A stretch of DNA of 64,000 bases, taken from the NCBI GenBank assembly GCA_015058625.1, contig SVCA01000012.1:27724-91723 (forward strand), read 5' to 3'. The notes beneath the pieces were generated by a model. That model was given only the letters and a program-made list of their open reading frames with translations. It searched no databases and was not told the origin of the DNA. Positions 1 to 8,681 of the stretch are shown here, piece by piece. Position 1 is the first letter of the stretch. Every line of letters starts with the position of its first letter. This DNA is from Pseudoselenomonas ruminantium (GTDB lineage: Bacteria > Bacillota > Negativicutes > Selenomonadales > Selenomonadaceae). The position numbers and the translations under genes were made by a program.

Positions 1-1077
1 GTCTTTTATCCCCTGCGCTATACCCGCTGGGAAGGCGTGGAATGCATGAACTTCTCGCCGTTCATCTATGCGGATGGCGCGGAAGACATCAGCATTACGG
101 GACAAGGTACATTGGATGGGCAGGCGGATGAATTCAACTGGATGCCCTGGAAATTCGGTTACTTTGGTGAGCCGGAGCAGGAGCAGCAGCGACAGCGACT
201 CTTCCAGGCTGGTGCAGAGGGCGTTCCGGTTCGTCAGCGGATTTTTGCCGATGATGTATCCACGCTGCGGCCACCCTTTATCCAGTTCTACAACAGCAAG
301 GATATCCGCATTATGGGCGTGCATATCGTCAATTCCCCTTTTTGGGAAATCAATCCGGTGCTTTGTGAGAATGTCTGGATCAAAGGTGTGCATATTGAGA
401 CGGATCTCTACAACAATGATGGCATAGATCCGGAATCCAGCCGCAATGTGCTGATTGAGGATTGTTACTTCCTCACCGGTGATGACTGCATTGCCATAAA
501 ATCCGGGCGCAATGAGGATGGACGGCGCATTGGGGTGCCGACAGCTAATGTGATTATCCGTCATAACCGCTTTGCTAACGGGCATGGCGGCATCACGCTG
601 GGCAGTGAGATTTCCGGCGGCGTGCATGATGTGTTTGCCGTCGGAAATCACTTCGACAGCCCCAACCTCGATTATCCCATCCGTTTCAAGACCAACGCCA
701 TGCGGGGAGGCACGCTGGAAAATGTCTATGTGAAGGACAGCGTAGTCAACAAGGCACGGCTGGCAGTGGTACATGCGGATTTCTTCTACGAGGAAGGCCA
801 TACGGGAGGTTTTTTGCCGCAGCTGGATAATATCACGCTGGATGGATTCCGAACGGCAGAGGGCGGCAGCATTGATGCGAAATATGCTTTTTATCTCAAG
901 GGCTTTGCTGATGCCCCGATTGAAAACATCACTTTCCGGGATATGAAGCTCGAAGGGGTGAAGGGGGAGGCGGTGCTCGAAAATGTACATGCGCTGGCCT
1001 TTGAGAATGTGACGATTAATGGTAAACGTCAGCCGGACAGGCTGGTGGATATTGGCTCTGATGGGCAGGTCAGATAA
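1..1077 (+). CDS. GH28 polygalacturonase, 5' end cut by window
   Basis: Pectin-degrading glycoside hydrolase of family 28, which hydrolyses alpha-1,4 bonds between galacturonic acid units. The frame is open from base 1, so the N-terminus and any signal peptide lie outside the window. The family signatures occur in order: NNDGIDPES, GDDCIAIKSG, GHGGITLGSE and RFKTNA. These correspond to the catalytic aspartates, the catalytic histidine and the Arg/Lys substrate pair of GH28. The rest has the irregular repeat pattern of a right-handed beta-helix. The transporter starts 38 bases downstream on the same strand, so it probably heads or belongs to a pectin operon. Exo versus endo action cannot be told; a role on oligogalacturonides is inferred from the neighbours. 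Confidence 0.93.
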   Translation, partial: VFYPLRYTRWEGVECMNFSPFIYADGAEDISITGQGTLDGQADEFNWMPWKFGYFGEPEQEQQRQRLFQAGAEGVPVRQRIFADDVSTLRPPFIQFYNSKDIRIMGVHIVNSPFWEINPVLCENVWIKGVHIETDLYNNDGIDPESSRNVLIEDCYFLTGDDCIAIKSGRNEDGRRIGVPTANVIIRHNRFANGHGGITLGSEISGGVHDVFAVGNHFDSPNLDYPIRFKTNAMRGGTLENVYVKDSVVNKARLAVVHADFFYEEGHTGGFLPQLDNITLDGFRTAEGGSIDAKYAFYLKGFADAPIENITFRDMKLEGVKGEAVLENVHALAFENVTINGKRQPDRLVDIGSDGQVR

Positions 1078-1115
1078 GAGCCGGAGTTTTAATGATGTGA
1101 GTTAGGAGGATCAAG

Positions 1116-2648
1116 ATGGAAGCAAGAAAAGTAACCTGGTGGAATGTGCTGGGCTATGCATGTTTGAATTTCCTGGGTGGTGGTACGCAGGCACTAAGTT
1201 CCGCATTTCTGATGTTGTTTTACACCATGTACTGCGATATTCCCGCTGTACAGGCAGGTCTGATCTTTACCATTGCCAGATGTATTGACGCCGTTGGCAA
1301 TCCGGTGATGGGCTATATCAGCGATAACTTTGGCCGTACCCGATTGGGCAAACGCTTCGGGCGGCGCAAGTTCTTCATTCTGACGGGGATTCCCTTGGTG
1401 CTTATCACCTATCCAATCCTCTGGACTCCGGGACACAGTTTTGAATTCTATGTGGTTGCCAATATCATTTACGAAGTGGTCTTCACCAGCGTGATGGTTC
1501 CTGGCCCGACGCTGCCGGCAGAAATGACGCAGGTCGCAGCTGAAAAGACCAAACTGGTTTCGGCCAAACAGTATTGCGGCACCTTTGCCAGCACGATTGC
1601 TCTCCTGTTCCCGGCTTTCTTCTTCCAGCGTTTCGGTGAAGGCAATCTGGATGCCTTCTTCTATACGGGGCTGACTTATGCTGTAGTGGTTTCCATCTCC
1701 CTGGCTGTTATGTATTTCCTGACCTATGAGCGTGCTCCTGAGGATATTCACTATACGGAAGAAATGGGTTCGGTATCCCATGTTTTGCGCAAATTGGTCA
1801 ATGACGTGTTCGCTTCCATGCGCATCCGGGCTTTCCGCCTCCATGCCGGCATGATGCTCTTTATCGGCATCTACAAGAATCTGGCTGCTGGTGTTTTCAC
1901 CTATTATGTAATCTACGCCCTGTCCCTGTCTGTAAGCGCAACTTCCATTATCACGAGTTTTGCTACTTTGGTTTCCTTTATCGCGTTGGCTATCTTCATC
2001 ACCATCTGCTATCGCCGCGGCGGCCCGTTCGCTTTCAAAGTGGTTGGTGTTATCGTGACGGCTTCGCTGGTTGGTTACTATGTCCTGTTCCAGAATCAGT
2101 CCAATATGGGCGAAGAGGCCGTGATTGTCTGGCTGACGGTGCTGGCCATCATCAACAATGTGGGCAAGGCAGGTGCGGATTATATCCCGGTATTCCAGCT
2201 GCCCTTTATGGCCGACATTGATGAAGCGGTTACGATGGAACGCCGCGAAGGTATCTTCACAGGGGTAAATGGCCTGCTTTCGAAGCTGGCTTCGGCTGCG
2301 GAAGGTTTCCTGCTGGGCGTAGGTCTTGCACTCTTCGGTTTTGAAAAGGGCGCTGGCCAGCAGACGGCTATGGCCATTGATGGTGTACTGGTTATGACCA
2401 TTGTGGTGCCGATTGTTCTCTGCGGTATCGTTTACCTGATTTCCCGCAATCTGACGCTGACCAAAGAAAATCACAAGCTCCTCGTGGATGAGGTGCATCG
2501 CATCCGTTCGGGCGGCAGCATGGAGGATGTAACGCCGGAAACCCGCAAGGCGGTAGAATCTTTGACGGGTTGGAAGTATGAGCAGTGCTTCGGTCACAAT
2601 GATTTGATGCGTGTCCATGATGAACCCAAGAGTGCTCATTCCTACTGA
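1116..2648 (+). CDS. GPH-family sugar/uronide:cation symporter
   Basis: Membrane transporter of 510 residues with about twelve hydrophobic segments. It resembles the glycoside-pentoside-hexuronide (GPH) branch of the major facilitator superfamily. The N-terminal part carries the family-type stretch DAVGNPVMGYISDNFG followed by TRLGKRFGRRK, the cytoplasmic loop between helices 2 and 3. A hydrophilic tail of about 60 residues follows the last helix. AGGAGG sits just ahead of the ATG. Its place between a polygalacturonase and a GH105 hydrolase suggests uptake of galacturonate oligomers or unsaturated uronides, but the substrate is inference from context. Longer than the ~450-residue norm because of the tail. 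Confidence 0.9.
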   Translation: MEARKVTWWNVLGYACLNFLGGGTQALSSAFLMLFYTMYCDIPAVQAGLIFTIARCIDAVGNPVMGYISDNFGRTRLGKRFGRRKFFILTGIPLVLITYPILWTPGHSFEFYVVANIIYEVVFTSVMVPGPTLPAEMTQVAAEKTKLVSAKQYCGTFASTIALLFPAFFFQRFGEGNLDAFFYTGLTYAVVVSISLAVMYFLTYERAPEDIHYTEEMGSVSHVLRKLVNDVFASMRIRAFRLHAGMMLFIGIYKNLAAGVFTYYVIYALSLSVSATSIITSFATLVSFIALAIFITICYRRGGPFAFKVVGVIVTASLVGYYVLFQNQSNMGEEAVIVWLTVLAIINNVGKAGADYIPVFQLPFMADIDEAVTMERREGIFTGVNGLLSKLASAAEGFLLGVGLALFGFEKGAGQQTAMAIDGVLVMTIVVPIVLCGIVYLISRNLTLTKENHKLLVDEVHRIRSGGSMEDVTPETRKAVESLTGWKYEQCFGHNDLMRVHDEPKSAHSY

Positions 2649-2692
2649 ATTCACCGATTAATTTTTGCAATATTTAGGAGAGAACGAAGAAA

Positions 2693-3796
2693 ATGAAAAA
2701 ATACTCACAGTGGATGGCTGATTCCGTTATACAGCGCAAGACCGACCTTACGAGCTATTGGGCGTATGAATTCGGGCTGACGCTGGACGGCATTGCGGAG
2801 GTCTGGCGTCAGACAGGCGAGCAGAAATACTTTGATTACATCAAGTCCTGCATGGATACGTTTATCGGGGAGGATGGCAGTATCCGGGGCTATGATGTAA
2901 AGGAATACAACATCGATCATCTCAACAATGGTAAGATTTTGCTGACCATCTACAAGGAAACCCATGAGGAAAAATACCGCAAGGCATTGGAACTTCTGCG
3001 CAGCCAGATTGAACATCATCCCCGCACGAAGGAAGGGGTGTTCTGGCACAAGGAAATCTATCCGGAGCAAATCTGGCTGGACGGCCTCTATATGGGCGCG
3101 ACCTTCTATGCCAAATACGTCAGCGAGTTCAGCCGCAGCATGGAGGAATACGATGATATTGCCCGGCAGTTCATCATTGCCCGCAAGCATACGCTGGATG
3201 AACAGACAGGTCTTTTGTATCACGCCTATGATGATGCCCGTCAGCAGCCCTGGGCCAATAAACTGACCGGACTGTCCAAGCATTTCTGGGCACGTTCCAT
3301 CGGCTGGTACTGCATGGCACTGGTAGATACTTTGGCAGAGCTGCCGGCAGATAATAAATATAAGCCGGAACTCATTAAGATTCTGAATGAAACGATGGAA
3401 GCGCTGATAAAGGTAGCCAGCCCCAAGTCACATGTCTGGTATCAGGTGCCGGATTGCGGCGAGCGTCCGGGCAATTATGTGGAAGCATCCGGCTCGTCCA
3501 TGATTGCCTATGCCCTGTTCAAGGGTGTGCGTATGGGCTGGCTGCCGGAGAGCATGCGGGAATTTGCCAAACTCTCCTATCATGGACTCATTGATGAGTT
3601 CATCACCGAGACGCCCATGGGCACCATCTGCCTCAATAAGATTTGCTTTGTGGCAGGTTTGGGCGGCAAGCCCACCAAGGCCTATGGGGAACGTGATGGT
3701 TCCTTTGCCTACTATATCAGTGAGCCGATTGTCACCAATGAACCCAAGGGATTAGGGCCCTTCATTCTGGCAGCTGCGGAGTATGAACGCCTCTAA
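2693..3796 (+). CDS. GH105 unsaturated glycuronyl (rhamnogalacturonyl) hydrolase
   Basis: Cytoplasmic hydrolase of 367 residues, similar to Bacillus YteR/YesR. It removes the 4,5-unsaturated uronic acid from the non-reducing end of pectin fragments and releases a sugar that rearranges to 5-keto-4-deoxyuronate. The alpha/alpha six-barrel pattern is visible (YWAYEFGLTLDGI near residue 23, DHLNNGKILLTIY near 75). The motif WLDGLYMG includes Asp130, the likely catalytic residue by analogy with YteR. No signal peptide is present, in keeping with action after uptake by the transporter just upstream. The product feeds KduI and KduD encoded further down the cluster. Unsaturated galacturonyl rather than rhamnogalacturonyl substrates are possible. 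Confidence 0.92.
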   Translation: MKKYSQWMADSVIQRKTDLTSYWAYEFGLTLDGIAEVWRQTGEQKYFDYIKSCMDTFIGEDGSIRGYDVKEYNIDHLNNGKILLTIYKETHEEKYRKALELLRSQIEHHPRTKEGVFWHKEIYPEQIWLDGLYMGATFYAKYVSEFSRSMEEYDDIARQFIIARKHTLDEQTGLLYHAYDDARQQPWANKLTGLSKHFWARSIGWYCMALVDTLAELPADNKYKPELIKILNETMEALIKVASPKSHVWYQVPDCGERPGNYVEASGSSMIAYALFKGVRMGWLPESMREFAKLSYHGLIDEFITETPMGTICLNKICFVAGLGGKPTKAYGERDGSFAYYISEPIVTNEPKGLGPFILAAAEYERL

Positions 3797-3889
3797 AAGA
3801 AAGTTGCTTGTGAATGGAGGATTTATGGAAAGCAATATAGAATATAAATAAATTGTATGAAACATAAGAGAACAAGCTAAGGAAAAGGG

Positions 3890-4738
3890 ATGACTACTGT
3901 GTTGCAATTAGGTATCAGGCTTCATGATATGCGGGCGGGAACACTCGCCGAGCGGGCTGCCTGGGCCCGGGGTCAGGGATTTTCCTGTGTGCATCTGGCA
4001 TTGGAGAAAACCATACCGGGCTTTGTGATGAGTCCGGGAAAACTGACCGCCGGATTGGGCAAGCATCTGCGGGAGGTATTTTCTGCGCATAAGGTGGATG
4101 TAGCGGTGCTGGGATGTTATAAGAATCTCGCGCATCCGGACCCGCAGGAACTGCAAAAGATTCAGGAGAATTATATTGCACATCTGCGCATGGCGAAGGC
4201 GCTTGATTGCTCAGTAGTGGGAACGGAGACCGGCGCTCCGAATGCAGATTATCACTATGAGGAAGCTTGCCATAGTGAGGCAGCCTTGCAGACTTTTCTG
4301 CATAATCTGGCTCCGGTGGTAGAAGCAGCGGAACATTTTGGTACGCTTCTGGCCATCGAACCGGTCTGGAATCATATCGTCTGGAATCCGCAGGTGGCCA
4401 GACGGGTGATTCGGGAGATGGCTTCGCCGAATCTGCGGATTATCTTTGACCCCGTGAACCTCCTGTCCATGGAGAATTATATGGAGCGGGAACGGGTAAT
4501 TGGTGAAGCAATCGAATGTTTTGGTGAATATGTGGAAGTTGTCCATCTGAAGGATTTTCAGATAACGGAACATGGGCTTACTGCAATGGCTCCGGGAACG
4601 GGGCTTATGGATTACAAGCCATTGCTTGCCTATCTGAAGCAGGAAAAATGCGGCATTCAGGCTACGCTGGAAAATACCCGTCCGGACAATGCTGTGACTG
4701 CACGAAAATATTTGGAAGAACTTTATGCTGAACTTTGA
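3890..4738 (+). CDS. TIM-barrel sugar phosphate isomerase/epimerase
   Basis: Protein of 282 residues of the xylose isomerase-like / AP endonuclease 2 family. The acidic and histidine metal ligands typical of the fold appear in order: GTETGAP, LAIEPVW, IIFDPVN, VVHLKD and ATLENT. The exact reaction is not known; in pectin clusters such enzymes probably isomerise a keto-uronate or aldonate intermediate, which is inference only. It starts at ATG after AAGGAAAAGGG, 94 bases behind the GH105 gene, the widest gap in the cluster. Its stop lies 30 bases before the kdgK start. Confidence 0.8.
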   Translation: MTTVLQLGIRLHDMRAGTLAERAAWARGQGFSCVHLALEKTIPGFVMSPGKLTAGLGKHLREVFSAHKVDVAVLGCYKNLAHPDPQELQKIQENYIAHLRMAKALDCSVVGTETGAPNADYHYEEACHSEAALQTFLHNLAPVVEAAEHFGTLLAIEPVWNHIVWNPQVARRVIREMASPNLRIIFDPVNLLSMENYMERERVIGEAIECFGEYVEVVHLKDFQITEHGLTAMAPGTGLMDYKPLLAYLKQEKCGIQATLENTRPDNAVTARKYLEELYAEL

Positions 4739-4767
4739 GTTCAGTTGGCAGGAAAGGAACGATCATT

Positions 4768-5715
4768 ATGGCCGAGGTACTGACGATTGGTGAGCCCATG
4801 GGGCTCTTTGTGGCACAGGAGGCAAAGCCGTTGAAGGATGTACAGACATTCACCCGTCTGGTATGCGGGGCGGAAGTGAATTTTTCCATCGGGCTTTCCC
4901 GGCTTGGGCATACGGTGTCCTATGTATCCCGGGTGGGCAGTGACCCCATCGGCCAGCATATCCGGGATTTCCTGAGGGAAAACGGCATTGAGGACAGTTA
5001 TGTGCAGATTGACCGGGAACATCTGACCGGCATGCAGTTCAAAGAAATGGCACCGGAAGGAACTGACCCACTGGTGGTCAACTACCGCCGCCATACGGCA
5101 TTTTCCCATTTTGCGCCGGAGGACTTGCGGGGGATTGACTGGCAGGGCGTGAAGCATGTTCATGTAACGGGCATCCCCGCGGCTTTGTCTGATAGCTGCT
5201 GTGCATCTGTGGAAGCACTCATGGATGCTGCCCATGCTCATGAGGCGACGGTATCTTTCGACCCCAACCTGCGGCCGGCTCTCTGGCCTTCTCATAAGGT
5301 CATGGTCAGGACTTTGAACCGTCTGGCAGCGAAGGCTGACCTGATTCTGCCGGGGCTGGGCGAAGGCAAGATTCTCACCGGACTGGAAAAGCCGGAGCAG
5401 ATAGCTGATTTTTATCTGGCTCGTGGAGCCAAGGCTGTGGTTATTAAATTGGGCGGCAGCAAGGGCGCCTATGGTAAGGAGCGGGAAGGCAAGGAATTTA
5501 TCGCGCCGTCCTTCCGGGTGGAACATGTGGTGGATACGGTAGGAGCCGGGGATGGTTTCGCCGTGGGGACTGTATCGGCTCTGCTGGAGGGCAGGACGCT
5601 GGAAGAAGCCGCACTGCGCGGCGCTGCGATTGGTGCACTAGCCGTCATGTCAGCAGGTGACAATGAGGGCTTGCCCAATCGTACGGAATTACAACATTTT
5701 ATGGAGGCAGTTTGA
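4768..5715 (+). CDS. kdgK: 2-keto-3-deoxygluconate kinase
   Basis: PfkB-family kinase of 315 residues that phosphorylates 2-keto-3-deoxygluconate (KDG) to KDG-6-phosphate, the final step before aldolase cleavage. The N-terminus MAEVLTIGEPMGLF and the C-terminal PfkB signature DTVGAGDGFAVG (Asp262 the likely catalytic base) are clear. An in-frame TTG lies 33 bases upstream inside the previous gene's end, but the ATG at 4768 follows GGAAAGG at good spacing and matches family N-termini, so it is preferred. Next to kduI and kduD, which fits a KDG rather than a fructose or ribose substrate. Confidence 0.9.
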   Translation: MAEVLTIGEPMGLFVAQEAKPLKDVQTFTRLVCGAEVNFSIGLSRLGHTVSYVSRVGSDPIGQHIRDFLRENGIEDSYVQIDREHLTGMQFKEMAPEGTDPLVVNYRRHTAFSHFAPEDLRGIDWQGVKHVHVTGIPAALSDSCCASVEALMDAAHAHEATVSFDPNLRPALWPSHKVMVRTLNRLAAKADLILPGLGEGKILTGLEKPEQIADFYLARGAKAVVIKLGGSKGAYGKEREGKEFIAPSFRVEHVVDTVGAGDGFAVGTVSALLEGRTLEEAALRGAAIGALAVMSAGDNEGLPNRTELQHFMEAV

Positions 5716-5718
5716 ACA

Positions 5719-6561
5719 ATGGATATTCGTTATTCGGCAAATCAGAGAGATTTCAAGCGTTATACGACGGAGGAAGTACGGCAGGAGTTCTTGATGGAAA
5801 ACCTGTTCCGCGCCGATATGGTAACAGCCGTTTACTCCCATGTGGACCGCATGGTGACCTTTGGCTGCATGCCGGTCAGGGAGGAAGTGCCGCTGGATAA
5901 GGGCATTGATGTCTGGCACAATTTCGGTACGAAGTTTATCCTGGAGCGCCGGGAAATCGGTATCTTCAACGTAGGTGGCGCCGGCACGATTACGGCAGAT
6001 GGCGTGACCTATGAACTCGGGTATAAAGACTGTCTCTATATCACTATGGGCACGAAGCAGGTGACCTTCAAGAGTCAGGATGGCGATAGGCCCGCCAAAT
6101 TCTACATGGTTTCGGCACCAGCCCATAAGGCCTGCCAGACGAAGCTTCTGACCATCAAGGATGCCAACAAGGTTCCCTGTGGTGATGCCAAGACCAGCAA
6201 CAAGCGTACCATCAATCAGTTCATCCATCCCGACGTTCTGGAAACGTGCCAGCTTTCCATGGGGATGACTTCACTAGAGCCGGGCAGTGTCTGGAATACC
6301 ATGCCGGCCCATACCCATGAGCGCCGCATGGAAATCTATTTCTACTTTGAGATTCCGGAAAATGAAGTGGTGTTCCATATGATGGGCGAACCGCAGGAAA
6401 CCCGCCATGTGGTGATGCAGAATGAACAGGCCATTATCAGCCCGTCCTGGAGCATCCATGCCGGCTGCGGCACCGCCAACTATACGTTTATCTGGGCTAT
6501 GGGCGGCGAGAACAAGGCTTTTGACGATATGGACCACATCAAGAATACGGAACTGAGATAA
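5719..6561 (+). CDS. kduI: 5-keto-4-deoxyuronate isomerase
   Basis: Cupin-type zinc isomerase of 280 residues. It converts 5-keto-4-deoxyuronate (DKI), formed spontaneously from unsaturated galacturonate, to 2,5-diketo-3-deoxygluconate. Zinc ligands are present as HTHERRME (His198, His200, Glu205) and SIHAGCG (His247), matching the E. coli enzyme pattern with a small offset. Full length for the family (about 278 residues). It starts 3 bases after kdgK and is followed by kduD within 14 bases, so translation is probably coupled. Confidence 0.95.
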   Translation: MDIRYSANQRDFKRYTTEEVRQEFLMENLFRADMVTAVYSHVDRMVTFGCMPVREEVPLDKGIDVWHNFGTKFILERREIGIFNVGGAGTITADGVTYELGYKDCLYITMGTKQVTFKSQDGDRPAKFYMVSAPAHKACQTKLLTIKDANKVPCGDAKTSNKRTINQFIHPDVLETCQLSMGMTSLEPGSVWNTMPAHTHERRMEIYFYFEIPENEVVFHMMGEPQETRHVVMQNEQAIISPSWSIHAGCGTANYTFIWAMGGENKAFDDMDHIKNTELR

Positions 6562-6574
6562 GGAGCGCATAGAG

Positions 6575-7366
6575 ATGGATATGGAATACCTGAAACAATT
6601 TTCGCTGGACGGCAAGGTGGCACTGGTGACCGGTGCAGCTTATGGCATTGGTTTTGCCATTGCCAAGGCCTATGCCAAGGCTGGGGCTAAAATCGCCTTC
6701 AACTGCCGTGGTGAAAAGCATATGGAGGAAGCGCTGGCAGCTTACAAGGCCGAAGGCATCGAGGCAAAGGGTTATTACTGCGATGTGACGAAGGAAGATG
6801 AAGTGCAGAAGATGGTGGCCGATATCGAAAAGGAACTGGGTACCATTGATATCCTTGTGAACAATGCCGGTATCATCAAACGCATTCCCATGCTGGAGAT
6901 GTCGGCTGAGGATTTCCGGCAGGTGGTGGATATCGACCTCAACGCACCGTTCATCGTGTCCAAGGCCGTGATTCCAGGCATGCTGAAAAAAGGCCATGGC
7001 AAGATTATCAATATCTGTTCCATGATGAGTGAACTGGGCCGGGAAACGGTATCGGCCTATGCAGCAGCCAAGGGCGGTCTCAAGATGCTGACGCGCAACA
7101 TCTGCTCGGAGTATGGCAATGCCAATATCCAGTGCAATGGCATTGGCCCGGGCTATATCGCCACGCCGCAGACGGCGCCGCTGCGCACGCCGGGACATCC
7201 CTTCAATGAGTTCATTCTGGCCAAGACGCCGGCTAACCGCTGGGGAACCACAGAGGATTTGGAAGGCCCGGCCATCTTCTTAGCATCGGATGCTTCAAAC
7301 TTTGTCAACGGCCATATTCTTTATGTGGATGGGGGGATTCTGGCCTATATCGGCAAGCAGCCCTGA
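6575..7366 (+). CDS. kduD: 2-keto-3-deoxygluconate 5-dehydrogenase
   Basis: Classical short-chain dehydrogenase of 263 residues that reduces 2,5-diketo-3-deoxygluconate to KDG with NAD(P)H. It shows the cofactor motif VTGAAYGIG (residues 18-26), NNAG near residue 97, Ser149 in NICSMMSELG, and the catalytic Tyr162/Lys166 in SAYAAAKGG. AAGGAG precedes the start by about eight bases; a second in-frame ATG at 6581 is a possible alternative. Last gene of the uronate cluster. No KDPG aldolase or cluster regulator is in the window. Confidence 0.94.
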   Translation: MDMEYLKQFSLDGKVALVTGAAYGIGFAIAKAYAKAGAKIAFNCRGEKHMEEALAAYKAEGIEAKGYYCDVTKEDEVQKMVADIEKELGTIDILVNNAGIIKRIPMLEMSAEDFRQVVDIDLNAPFIVSKAVIPGMLKKGHGKIINICSMMSELGRETVSAYAAAKGGLKMLTRNICSEYGNANIQCNGIGPGYIATPQTAPLRTPGHPFNEFILAKTPANRWGTTEDLEGPAIFLASDASNFVNGHILYVDGGILAYIGKQP

Positions 7367-7397
7367 GACAAAGAAAAACGTGCAGAGGTGAATCCTA

Positions 7398-8618
7398 ATG
7401 GCAGTCCATGTAATCAATGAAGCGAGACGTTGCCTGCAATGCAAGAAGCCAATGTGTCAGCTGCAAGGTTGTCCCATTGGCACCAATATCCCCGAGATGA
7501 TTCGGCTGTTCCTGGCCGGTCAGGGAAATGAAGCCGCAGCGATGTTATTTGCCAACAATCCCATGAGCATAATCTGTTCGCTGGTCTGCGACCATGAAAA
7601 ACAATGCGAAGGTCATTGCGTTCAGGGGCGCAAGGGCAGTGCGGTGCAGATTTCCAGTATTGAGCATTATATATCCAATGGCTTCTTTGAGAAGCTGCAG
7701 CTGGAAAAACAGCCGCCCAAGGGACAGCGGGTAGCGGTAATCGGCAGCGGCCCCGCGGGGCTGGTGGTGGCGGTGGAGATGGCCCAGAAAGGCTATGATG
7801 TGACCATCTTTGAGCGCAAGAGCCATATCGGCGGTATGATGCGTTATGGCATTCCAGACTTTCGCCTGCCGCGGACGATTCTGAGCCGCTACAAGGAAAA
7901 AATGCGCCTGTTGGGCATTCATATCCGGCCGCATACCACCATTGGCGGAGCGCTGCATCTGGATGATCTGATCAGCGATGGCTATCAGGCCATTTTCATT
8001 GGTACAGGAACTTGGCGGGCACGGCGTTTGGGCGTACCCGGGGAGAGTCTGGGCAATGTCCATTATGCCATTGATTATCTGCAAAATCCCGGCGCCTATG
8101 CGTTAGGCGAGCGGGTGGCAGTGATTGGGGCCGGCAATTCGGCCATGGATGCGGCCCGCACGGCTTTGCGGCAGGGCAGTCGTTTCGTCACCATCTATGC
8201 GCGCAGCAATCATGTCACGGCCAGCCAGCGGGAACTGGATTATGCCATCGCCGATGGCGCAGAGATGCTCTATGGCATGGCGGTGGAGAAGATTACGGCA
8301 CAGGGGCCTGTCTTTGTCAAACGGGAATTTTCCGAGGCTGGTGAAATAATCAGTCAGGGGCAGCCGGAACTGGCTCCTGCTGACAGCACCATTATCGCCG
8401 TCAGTCAGCAGCCCAAGGATAAGCTTGTGAATACCACCTCGGGGCTTGATGTGAATGATAAGGGGCTGGTGGCTGTAGATGAACATGGACAGACTACTCG
8501 TCCGGGAATCTTTTCAGCCGGTGATGTCGTCACCGGTCCATGGAATGTGGTGCAGGCCGCCAAAGCCGCCAAGGAAGTGGCAGGGCAAATGGATGCTTAT
8601 TTGCAATCTATAAGCTGA
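7398..8618 (+). CDS. GltD-like NAD(P)-dependent FAD/Fe-S oxidoreductase
   Basis: Protein of 406 residues resembling the small subunit of glutamate synthase, NfnB and related electron-transfer flavoproteins. Two N-terminal cysteine groups (Cys12, 15, 20, 25 and Cys60, 64, 70, 74) suit Fe-S binding. GSGPAG (residues 116-121) binds FAD and [10 protein letters not shown] binds NAD(P)H. C-terminal [21 protein letters not shown] closes the FAD fold. No glutamate synthase large subunit or NfnA partner is adjacent, so the electron acceptor is unknown. It is shorter than typical GltD (about 450-490 residues). It stands 31 bases after kduD and ends at its own terminator; co-transcription with the uronate genes is possible. 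Confidence 0.85.
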   Translation: MAVHVINEARRCLQCKKPMCQLQGCPIGTNIPEMIRLFLAGQGNEAAAMLFANNPMSIICSLVCDHEKQCEGHCVQGRKGSAVQISSIEHYISNGFFEKLQLEKQPPKGQRVAVIGSGPAGLVVAVEMAQKGYDVTIFERKSHIGGMMRYGIPDFRLPRTILSRYKEKMRLLGIHIRPHTTIGGALHLDDLISDGYQAIFIGTGTWRARRLGVPGESLGNVHYAIDYLQNPGAYALGERVAVIGAGNSAMDAARTALRQGSRFVTIYARSNHVTASQRELDYAIADGAEMLYGMAVEKITAQGPVFVKREFSEAGEIISQGQPELAPADSTIIAVSQQPKDKLVNTTSGLDVNDKGLVAVDEHGQTTRPGIFSAGDVVTGPWNVVQAAKAAKEVAGQMDAYLQSIS

Positions 8619-8645
8619 ATGATTATAAGGAATATCCGTAACGTA

Positions 8646-8680
8646 AAAAGTCCGCTGACAAAATGTCAGCGGGCTTTTTA
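8646..8680 (+). terminator. Rho-independent terminator after GltD-like gene
   Basis: Perfect 9-bp stem CCGCTGACA / TGTCAGCGG (8652-8660 with 8664-8672), AAA loop, then GGGCTTTTTA. The group II intron begins two bases after the T-run. A near-identical hairpin stands in front of the second repeat copy at 45570-45610. Confidence 0.9.
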
Positions 8681-8681
8681 G

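Noticed and set aside
1194..2654. Long minus-strand ORF across the GPH transporter gene
   Set aside because: Shadow frame; the plus-strand protein has clear membrane helices and family motifs.
3825..3851. Eight-codon ORF (MESNIEYK) with GGAGG ahead, between GH105 and isomerase genes
   Set aside because: Too short to support; could be a chance start near an AT-rich gap. No attenuator hairpin follows.
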